DNA of 33,879 nt, taken from CAZGUH01 sp964529005. GTDB lineage: Bacteria; Actinomycetota; Acidimicrobiia; Acidimicrobiales; Ilumatobacteraceae. This document shows positions 20,601 through 26,400 of this stretch, piece after piece (the stretch's first letter is position 1; every line of letters begins with the position of its first letter). The notes under the pieces are model-generated. The model saw only the letters and a list, made by a program, of their open reading frames with translations. It had not been told where the DNA came from and made no database searches. Position numbers and translations under genes: made by a program. The stretch covers positions 1 to 33,879 of the forward strand of contig CAZGUH010000041.1 of assembly GCA_964529005.1 (NCBI GenBank). Direction: 5' to 3'.

Positions 20601-21177
20601 CCGTGCGGGCGGCTTCGAGGGCGTCGTTCGTCATGATGTCGAACGGCAGGTGGAACCGGCGATCGAGTTCGTCCTGCCACTGCTCGACCAGGTTGCCCGG
20701 ACACACGATGAGGCAGCGCTGAAGGTCGCCGCGGGCGATCAGTTCCTTGATGAGCAGGCCCGTCATGATGGTCTTGCCCGCGCCGGGGTCGTCCGCGAGC
20801 AGGAACCGCAGCGGCTGGCGGGACAGCATTTCGCTGTAGACCGCCGTGATCTGGTGCGGCAATGGCTCCACCAGGGACGTATGCACGGCAAGCAGCGGAT
20901 CGAAGAGATAGGCCAGCCGGATACGGTTTGCCTCGGACAGGAGCCGGAACAAGCCGCCCTCGCCGTCGAAGCTCCACGGGCGGCCCGTCTCTACCACTTC
21001 CAACGTCGGCTCACGGTCCCGGTAGAGCAGCTCGTTGCCCAGCCTGCCTGCGGCGTCCTTGTAGGTGACCTCGATGGCAACGGTGCCGATCCATCGCACG
21101 TCACTGATGGTGACGAGCGAGTCCGGGAGGATGCCTCGCACGGCCGCGCCGCGGGTGATGGACTCGAGCGTCGCCAT
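17665..21177 (-). CDS. SNF2-family helicase with C-terminal DUF3883/NOV_C domain
   Basis: A 1170-residue superfamily 2 translocase. Motif I is LADDPGAGKTIMTGLLIKEL (127-146), motif II CDEAH (229-233), motif III LLTATPHNGK (265-274); the second RecA domain carries LVATDAAGEGINLQRA and the arginine-finger motif QRFGRIHRIGQTE. A long helical middle follows, then a DUF3883/NOV_C domain (about 1060-1160) with GYDIES and FIEVKGR, whose D and E-x-K spacing resembles a PD-(D/E)XK core. DrmD of DISARM is a relative, but the other DISARM genes are missing. The ATG lies three bases after the regulator stop, with GAGGG at a good distance; the stop overlaps the AlbA_2 start. Expected role: translocating along or remodelling invading DNA together with the DUF1156 and DUF499 partners. 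Confidence 0.88.
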   Translation of the reverse strand: MATLESITRGAAVRGILPDSLVTISDVRWIGTVAIEVTYKDAAGRLGNELLYRDREPTLEVVETGRPWSFDGEGGLFRLLSEANRIRLAYLFDPLLAVHTSLVEPLPHQITAVYSEMLSRQPLRFLLADDPGAGKTIMTGLLIKELIARGDLQRCLIVCPGNLVEQWQDELDRRFHLPFDIMTNDALEAARTGNWFAETPLAICRLDKLSRDEDTQAKLNLTDWDLIVCDEAHKLSATYFGNEVKYTKRYRLGQALSPLTRHFLLLTATPHNGKEADFQLFMALLDGDRFEGKFRDGVHMSDATDMMRRLVKEQLLKFDGTPLFPERRAYTVNYALSDAEADLYKQVTDYVREEFNRAEALENEGRKGTVGFALTILQRRLASSPEAIYQSLRRRRERLEKRLREEQLLKRGAEAGIDLTVGLPALTADEMDDLDDAPDKEVEDTEERVVDQASAARTIAELKAEIAQLQDLERAALRVRQSGSDRKWDELSRLLQNNSEMFDAHGHRRKLVIFTEHRDTLNYLAERIGALIGKPEAVVIIHGGIGREERRKSQEAFTHDKEVEILVATDAAGEGINLQRAHLMVNYDLPWNPNRLEQRFGRIHRIGQTEVCHLWNLVAKDTREGEVYFRLLEKLDEERSALGGQVFDVLGELTFEDRPLRDLLLEAVRYGDRPEVKARLFQVVDKALDRQHLQELVEGRALTHDAMDVSKVRQIRQEMERAEARRLQPHFIAAFFIEAFKLLGGTIHEREPKRYEIKHVPAVIRNRDRQIGRGEAVLTRYERITFEKGLINLQGKPPAAFVCPGHPLLDSTLDLIIERHRDLLKRGAVLIDDTDPGEQPRMLLYLEHAIQDARTDRAGNRRVVSKRLQFVEIGGDGDAVNAGPAPYLDYRPPTEEEAKALSTMPMPDWIRGDLESRAMEHAAIHMVPQHLDEVRRRKEELLDRTKAAVQDRLTKEINYWDHRAAQLKDQELAGKVNAKLNSGLARQRADELTARLQRRLTEIEQERKLAALPPIVLGGALVVPIGLVRALTGESADTPPEFAVETEHSERLAMQAVTEIERRLGFVPRDVSAQNLGYDIESAVPDTGLLRFIEVKGRVKGAKTVTVTKNEILTALNKPDEFILAIAVIDGDHTADVRYVRQPFEKEPDFNATSVNYDLSALLAQAEAPA

Positions 21178-21180
21178 GCG

Positions 21181-21450
21181 TCAGTGGCCCTCCCCTCGGG
21201 CTGGGTCGGACGAGCGCTTGCCCTTGCGGTCGTTCTTGCCCTGGACGAGGACATAGCGCCATCCGTCGTCGCCGCGCTCCGCCCGGATGTTGTAGCCGCG
21301 CTGCCGCAGCGCCGTAACGTCGCGCGAGACGGTCGGAATGGACACGCCGAGTTCCTCGGCCATGCGCGGCGTCGAATAGCTGCCCTTGCGGATCATTCCG
21401 AGCACGGCCTCCAGTCGGCGTTCTATTTCGAGGGATCGTTCGTAAAGCAT
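21181..21450 (-). CDS. Winged-helix transcriptional regulator (right operon)
   Basis: An 89-residue winged-helix protein, first gene of the ten-gene reverse-strand defence operon. The helix-turn-helix is YSTPRMAEELGVSIPTVSRD, followed by RQRGYNIRAERGDDGWRYVL as the wing and a basic tail. It is a clear paralogue of the regulator at 418-666. The ATG at 21450 follows AGGAGG eight bases upstream. The promoter upstream contains the same palindrome in the same place as in the left operon, so autorepression and cross-repression are likely. There is no sensor domain, so release probably needs titration, a partner or proteolysis. The DNA-binding fold is visible; the repressor role is inferred. Confidence 0.87.
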   Translation of the reverse strand: MLYERSLEIERRLEAVLGMIRKGSYSTPRMAEELGVSIPTVSRDVTALRQRGYNIRAERGDDGWRYVLVQGKNDRKGKRSSDPARGEGH

Positions 21451-21477
21451 CCGCGGGGCCTCCTGACCGCCGCTACC

Positions 21478-21506
21478 TGTCTATCGGAGCATGATAGACA
21501 TGTCAA
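21478..21506 (-). promoter_or_regulatory. Sigma70-like promoter of the right defence operon
   Basis: On the reverse strand TTGACA (21506-21501), a 17-base spacer and TAGACA (21483-21478) lie 27 bases before the regulator ATG. The -35 box is perfect and the -10 box moderate. The architecture equals that of the left promoter at 357-385. It probably drives all genes down to gajB, since no other promoter-sized gap exists in the operon. Confidence 0.65.
21481..21497. promoter_or_regulatory. Operator palindrome, right copy
   Basis: Read on the reverse strand: CTATCATGCTCCGATAG, sharing 15 of 17 bases with 366-382. Here the symmetry is longer: TGTCTATC (21478-21485) and GATAGACA (21493-21500) are perfect 8-bp arms around seven bases. 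It starts three bases after the -35 box, exactly as in the left copy. Confidence 0.72.
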
Positions 21507-21560
21507 CCCTTGCGTGCGGGACGGGGTAGACGCCGCGCTGTCGGCTCGCCCAGCAAAGCA

Positions 21561-21582
21561 CCCCGGCGGCCACCCGCCGGGG
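21561..21582 (-). terminator. Hairpin terminator downstream of ardC
   Basis: CCCCGGCGG (21561-21569), loop CCAC, CCGCCGGGG (21574-21582): a perfect 9-bp GC stem 14 bases past the ardC stop, followed on the reverse strand by TGCTTTGCT rather than a full U tract. It separates the ardC transcript from the defence operon promoter. Confidence 0.55.
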
Positions 21583-21595
21583 GGCGGCTGCTTGC

Positions 21596-22417
21596 TCAGA
21601 CGGCTTCCGCTGGCTCGGCGGCGGCGCCGTGCAGGGACGCGATGATCTCGGCGGCGGTCTTCTGGATGCGGTCGAGGGAGGCGGCCAGCGTCTCGGCCTT
21701 GCCGTCGAAGAGCTGGATGTAGTCGCTGGCGGCGGTGCCGGTCTCGAGGCCGATCGCCTGGCAGACGACGAAGGCGACCGCCTCGGCCTCGGTCTCGCGG
21801 ACGGTCTTGCTGGCCGGGCGGTCTTCGCCGCGGTGGAGCAGCTCGTGGGCCAGCTCGTGGGCGAGGACGGAGAACTCGACCGCCGGCTCCAGGTCGGGGC
21901 GGATGCTGATGCGGCCGCCGCGGGAGACGCCGAGGGCATCGTGCGGCACGTCGGCGTGGTCGAGCGTGATGCCGCGCTCGGCGATGAGCGCCTTGAGGCG
22001 GTCGGTGTGGTGACGCGGGTCGCCGTTGACGCGCGCCGGCTCGGCAAGAGGTGTCCCGTCAGTTTGAGCCGCATCGTACACGTAGACCGCTTTGAAGCGC
22101 AGCACCGGCTTGGACTCCTCGGCGCCGTCGCTGTCCTGCTCGTCGCGCTTGCGGATGAGCATGGGCGCGATGATGACGATGCCCTTCTCGCCCTTCTTGA
22201 CGAAGCGACCCATCTGCCGCCAGGTGTGGAAGCCGGCGACGTGCGTGGCGGCGGGACGCTGCGAGAGGATCATCAGCACGTTCCCGAAGCTGTACTTGTG
22301 GAACTTCGCCAGCATGGCGAGGTAGCGGGTGAGCGCTTCGCTCTTGCCGTGCGCGAGCGCATCGGCGAGTTGTTCGAGGGCCTGGTCGGCGATCTTCCTG
22401 GCTTGTTCGGCTTTCAT
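21596..22417 (-). CDS. ardC: ArdC-like antirestriction protein, ssDNA-binding plus zincin
   Basis: A 273-residue protein with two parts. Residues 1-120 match the ArdC N-terminal ssDNA-binding domain (LAMLAKFHKYSFGNVLMILSQ, then HTWRQMGRFVKKGEKGI). The C-terminal part is a zinc metallopeptidase: HELAHELLH (187-195) with a downstream acidic helix ETEAEAVAFVV for the third ligand. ArdC proteins of conjugative plasmids protect incoming single-stranded DNA from restriction endonucleases. I use the ATG at 22417, six bases after AAGGAGC; the longer frame to 22606 has shadow-like content. The ribosome-binding site lies in a strong leader hairpin (22424-22496), so translation may be conditional. It is transcribed as its own unit, ending at a hairpin before the defence promoter. 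Confidence 0.87.
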   Translation of the reverse strand: MKAEQARKIADQALEQLADALAHGKSEALTRYLAMLAKFHKYSFGNVLMILSQRPAATHVAGFHTWRQMGRFVKKGEKGIVIIAPMLIRKRDEQDSDGAEESKPVLRFKAVYVYDAAQTDGTPLAEPARVNGDPRHHTDRLKALIAERGITLDHADVPHDALGVSRGGRISIRPDLEPAVEFSVLAHELAHELLHRGEDRPASKTVRETEAEAVAFVVCQAIGLETGTAASDYIQLFDGKAETLAASLDRIQKTAAEIIASLHGAAAEPAEAV

Positions 22418-22423
22418 GGTTCT

Positions 22424-22496
22424 GCTCCTTGTCGGGCCCCGCGACGTGCGGTCCCTTCGCCAGGCACGAGGGACCACGTCGGGGGTGACAAGGAGC
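22424..22496 (-). promoter_or_regulatory. Long leader hairpin sequestering the ardC ribosome-binding site
   Basis: In the transcript GCUCCUUGUC (22496-22487) pairs perfectly with GACAAGGAGC (22433-22424). Inside it, CCCC/GGGG and CGACGUGGUCCC/GGGACCgcACGUCG extend the stem with small bulges to an apical loop of about 14 bases. The closing arm contains the AAGGAG of ardC and the opening arm its complement CUCCUU, so the folded leader hides the ribosome-binding site. Possible jobs are translational control or read-through protection; a DNA-level site such as an oriT hairpin is an alternative. Confidence 0.6.
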
Positions 22497-22763
22497 AAGC
22501 GGCGCGCAGGCCGGCGGCCCGCCGGAGAGTCCCGCGTCAGCGGTGCAGGCCGAATGACGGAGCGCACCCGCAGGGCGCTTCGGCGGCGACGGCGTGAGGC
22601 GTGCATGACTCGGAGGCGGGCAGCGAAGCGGCGACGGCCGGGAGCGCCGCGGGTGAAAGCCGGAACGGACGGAATCGCCGGTGATCCGTCGCACGAGGAC
22701 GGCCGGGTGGTGATGGCGCGGGCCTCCGGTACAATCGTTCAGCGAGGCCCCGGGAATAGTGCG
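22497..22763. other. Intergenic region with a weak promoter for the 83-aa gene
   Basis: No gene is supported in these bases. A 15-bp palindrome CCGGCGG-c-CCGCCGG lies at 22511-22525. TACAAT at 22730-22735 would serve as a -10 box for the gene at 22764, but no good -35 box is present. Confidence 0.35.
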
Positions 22764-23015
22764 ATGAATGAACTCTGCTGTGAGCGTTGTGCGTCACGGC
22801 CCGTGATGCGGCCGGCTTCGACGGAGAAGCTCATCGACTTCGGCGTGTCCACGCGCGGCGTGCCACATCTGCAACGGCGGATGGGCCATCCCGCGCAGGC
22901 GATGGCATGGACGCTCATGAACGTGGCGTCGGCGGTCGGCAACTACTTTTTCGAGACGGTGGTGTACAAGTGCGAGGAATGCGGCCACACGGTCAAGAAG
23001 ACGTGCCGACGTTGA
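22764..23015 (+). CDS. Small zinc-ribbon-like protein
   Basis: An 83-residue protein with two CxxC knuckles, C6-x2-C9 (CCERCAS) and C70-x2-C73 (YKCEECGHTV), the arrangement of a zinc ribbon. The middle (about 45-65) is mildly hydrophobic. No named family is recognised. The ATG was chosen because it opens directly into the first knuckle and lies 28 bases after TACAAT; upstream in-frame codons read like shadow sequence. It may be a DNA-binding accessory of the element or a small metal-binding cargo protein. It converges on the 98-aa gene. Confidence 0.6.
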   Translation: MNELCCERCASRPVMRPASTEKLIDFGVSTRGVPHLQRRMGHPAQAMAWTLMNVASAVGNYFFETVVYKCEECGHTVKKTCRR

Positions 23016-23034
23016 TCGGAATCGGTTGGCGGAA

Positions 23035-23331
23035 TCATCTCTCGCGATCTGGGGATGTGGTCGTTGAGCGGTTCACCTTGTCAGACCATGATGCGGCGCG
23101 CCGGTGCCTGACGACGTCGTAGATCAGCGCGCCCAGGGCGACGGCTGCGACCACGATGGCGAGTTTCCGGCTTCCCCTCTCCGGCAGGATCGTGTTGTGT
23201 CCGGCGGCGCCGGCGACGCCTGCCGCCACAACCCCGACAGCACTCGCGGTGAGGCCGTTGTCCACGGTACGGCTCGTGCCGGTGTCTCCGTTAGTTTGGG
23301 GGTCAATCCGACCCGGTTCCGTCTCTGTCAT
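23035..23331 (-). CDS. Small hypothetical membrane protein
   Basis: A 98-residue protein with a polar N-terminus (MTETEPGRID), a glycine/alanine/valine-rich hydrophobic stretch at 27-44, a clearer transmembrane helix at 57-74 (LAIVVAAVALGALIYDVV) and a basic, polar tail. No family is recognised. The ATG at 23331 is used; a GTG at 23361 in the same frame would add ten residues. No strong ribosome-binding site is visible for either. Composition and third-position GC are compatible with a real gene but not proof. Confidence 0.45.
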   Translation of the reverse strand: MTETEPGRIDPQTNGDTGTSRTVDNGLTASAVGVVAAGVAGAAGHNTILPERGSRKLAIVVAAVALGALIYDVVRHRRAASWSDKVNRSTTTSPDRER

Positions 23332-23464
23332 GATGCACGCCTTTGACTTCCATTCTGCCACAGGTGCTGTGCGCTGTGTGTGAAGGTTTTGTGACAGGCT
23401 TTCGGGAGGAGAATCAGCGGCTTGGAAGGCGGCGGCTTCTGCCGAATCGTGTCTGCGAGCGGTG

Positions 23465-26400
23465 TCAACGCTGAAGCACCGGGTTGGTCAGGTGGCGATG
23501 AGTACGCCGCCGCTCGTCTGCAACCTGCTCCCGGTACTGCTTCGGGGCTCGCTGCGGTGCGCCTGCGCCGAGCGCGCTCAGTCCGGGGATGGCGAAAGCG
23601 TCCGGCTCGTGCGATGGCGCGGCGTCCTCGCAACGCGCCACGGCTTGGCGACGGATGCGGGTGGTGACCGGTTCCTCGGCGTCGAGGCGGCGGGTGGCGG
23701 CTCGTGCGGCCGGCGCTTCGACGGTGTGTGCCGCTTTCAGCGCCTTGATCCGCTCGGCGAGTTCGGCGGCCGTCGCTGCGGGAGTTCCGGCGGTCGATTC
23801 GGCCGTCATGCCGGCGAGGCTGGCCTTGAGCCGGTCGCGCAGGGCCGTCAGCTCGTCCTGGTAGAACTCGTGGACGAACGGCCTGCCGACGCGGGCCTGG
23901 TAGTCGCGGAGTTGCGACTCGGCGATGGAGAGGTCCTGCCGGAGCCGGGAGATGTCGGTGTCGTAGCCGGCGCAGAGCCGGTCGAGGGCGTTGAGGACGG
24001 CGCGCGCTCCGTGGCTGCCGCGGGTGAGCCGGTCGGTCCGGGTCGCGGCCCCTTCGAGGTAGACCTCCGGCGGGAAGTGCGGGCAGAGCACGAGGCCGAA
24101 GCGCAGGCCGCGGTAGGTGCCGAGCGGGACGCGCTGCTCCTCGCGGACGGCCTGCGGCAGCGCCTCCAGGCGCTTGCCGAGCACGGCCATTGCGTCCTCG
24201 CGCGGGTAGGCGCGCTCGCCGATGACGATGTCGTCGCCGGCGTGGGCGGTGACGGTCGCCCGGTCAGCGTCGAGACCCGCTAACCGCTCAGAAAACCTGG
24301 CGATCCTGCCCGGCAGGTCGCGCACGTTGCGGCGGGCGACGTACTGCTCGTCAAGGTGGTTTTTCCTGAGCAACGCCAGCCGCTGTAATTCTGCGTCGGC
24401 CTCGGCGAGCGTAAGCACCGCCGGGTTGCCGGAGGCGATGGCCTTCACTTCCGCGTAGGAGAGTTCCTGGCCGCCCACGTCCTCGGCCCGGCGGGCGGCG
24501 TTGTGTCCGGTGATGACCTGGCCGATGAACCGGGCTTTCGTTTCAAGGGCCTGCCACATGTAGGCGTCGAACGAGCCCTCGGTGACGTAGCGGTAGACCG
24601 CGACTTCCTCGTTCGCGTTGCCCTGGCGCAGGATGCGGCCCTCGCGCTGCTCGACCTCGGCCGGTTTCCACGGGGCATCCAGGTGATGCAGGGCGACCAG
24701 CCGCTGCTGGACGTTTGTGCCGGTGCCCATCTTCTGCGTGCTGCCTATCAGCACACGCACCGTGCCGTTCCTCACCTTCTCGAAGAGCGCCTGCTTCTTC
24801 GCGTCGGAGTCGGCGTCGCCGATGGCGGCGATCTGCGATCGCGGGATACCGGCTGCGACGAGCTTCTCCGTCACATCGTCGTACACCGAGTAGCCCCACG
24901 GCGTCTTATGCACGCCCATGTCGCAGAAGATCATCTGCGTGCCGCGCGTGGCGGCCGTGCGCCGCCAGATGTCGGCGACGTTCTCAACCAGGCGGTTGAC
25001 CTTCGAGCCGGGGAAGTCGGTGGCAGAAGGCGAGAGCAGCCGCGCGTCGGTGGCGAGCTTGCGGCCGTCGGTGGTGATGGCCAGCGCATTGTCCTCGCGC
25101 GGGTCCACCTTCTCGGTCCGCAGCCGCTCGTAGCGCCGGACGAGCTGGTCCTGCAGGGCGTGCTGCTCCGCCGACATCGGGCAGGCGACAACGATCGCCT
25201 TGCCGGACTCCAGCTTCGGCGTCGGGAGATTGAGCATCCCGGCGGTCTGCACGTCGGCAAACGCCCGGAACATCTGCTGGAGTTCCGACAGGTTGGTGAA
25301 CCTGGCGAACCGGCTGCGCGGGCGCAGCGACGCCCCGTCCGGCGAAATCTCCATCGTGTCGATCACCTCGCCGAACGTGGCCGCCCAGGCGTCGAAATGC
25401 TCCAGCCCGCGGCTTTTCAGTCCCGCCGGGTCGAGGAAGCGCTGCATGGTGTACATCTCCACCATCGTGTTCGAGACCGGCGTCCCGGTGGCGAACGTCA
25501 CGCCGTGGCCGGGATGCCGCTCGCCCAGGTAGCTCGCCTTCATGTACACGTCGAAGGCGCGTTCGCTGCCGCCGGTCTGGATGCCGGCGACGCGCTCCAT
25601 CTTGGTCGGCGTCTCCAGGTTCTTGAAGTAGTGGGCTTCGTCGATGAGGACGTGATCGACGCCGAGCTCGTCGAAGACGAGGCCGTCGTCCTTCTTCTCG
25701 CGGGCCAGCAGGTCTTTCAGGCGCTCGACGCGGGCCGCCTTCTGCTTCTCGATCTGCTTGATGATGTTGCGGTTCGATCCCTTGGCGCCGGCATGCTCGA
25801 TCAGCAACCGGTCGTACTCGGCGATCTGCTCGGTGAGGAACTTCTCCTGGTAGTCCCGCGACATCCCGATGCGCTCGAACGACGAATGCGTGACGAGGAT
25901 GCCGTCCCAGTCGCCGCTGGCGATCCTGGCGGTGAGCAGCTTGCGGCGGTCGCGCGCCAAATCCTCCTTCGTTGCCACGAGCAGTTTCGCATTGGGGTAG
26001 AGCTGCATGAACTCGCGGGCGAACTGCTCCAGCAGGTGGTTGGGCACGACGTACATCGGTTTGCGGATGAGGCCGGCCTGCTTCATCTTCATGCCGGTGG
26101 CGGCCATCGTGAAGGTTTTGCCGGCGCCGACGGCGTGCGCGAGCAGCGTGTTGCCGGCACTCATGGCGCGCCACACCGCGTCGCACTGGTGCGGGCGGAG
26201 CCGGATGGTCCGGTTCATGCCCGGGAAGTCGAGATGCGAGCCGTCGAACAGTCGCGGCCGCAGGTTGTTGTAGGTGTCGTTGTAGAGGCGCACCAGCCGC
26301 TCGGTGCGCCCGGGATCGGCGAACACCCAGGCGCGGAAGCGCTCCTTGATGAGCTTCTGCTTCTCGCGGGCGGCCATCGTCTCTTCCCGGTTGACGACGC

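Noticed and set aside
17665..21177. SNF2 helicase plus methyltransferase as a DISARM system
   Set aside because: No DUF1998 protein (DrmB), no DrmA helicase and no phospholipase-D protein (DrmC) are present, and the methyltransferase is of the DUF1156 type.
22511..22525. 15-bp GC palindrome as a terminator
   Set aside because: It is composed only of G and C in a very GC-rich stretch, has a one-base centre and lies upstream of ardC, not after a gene.
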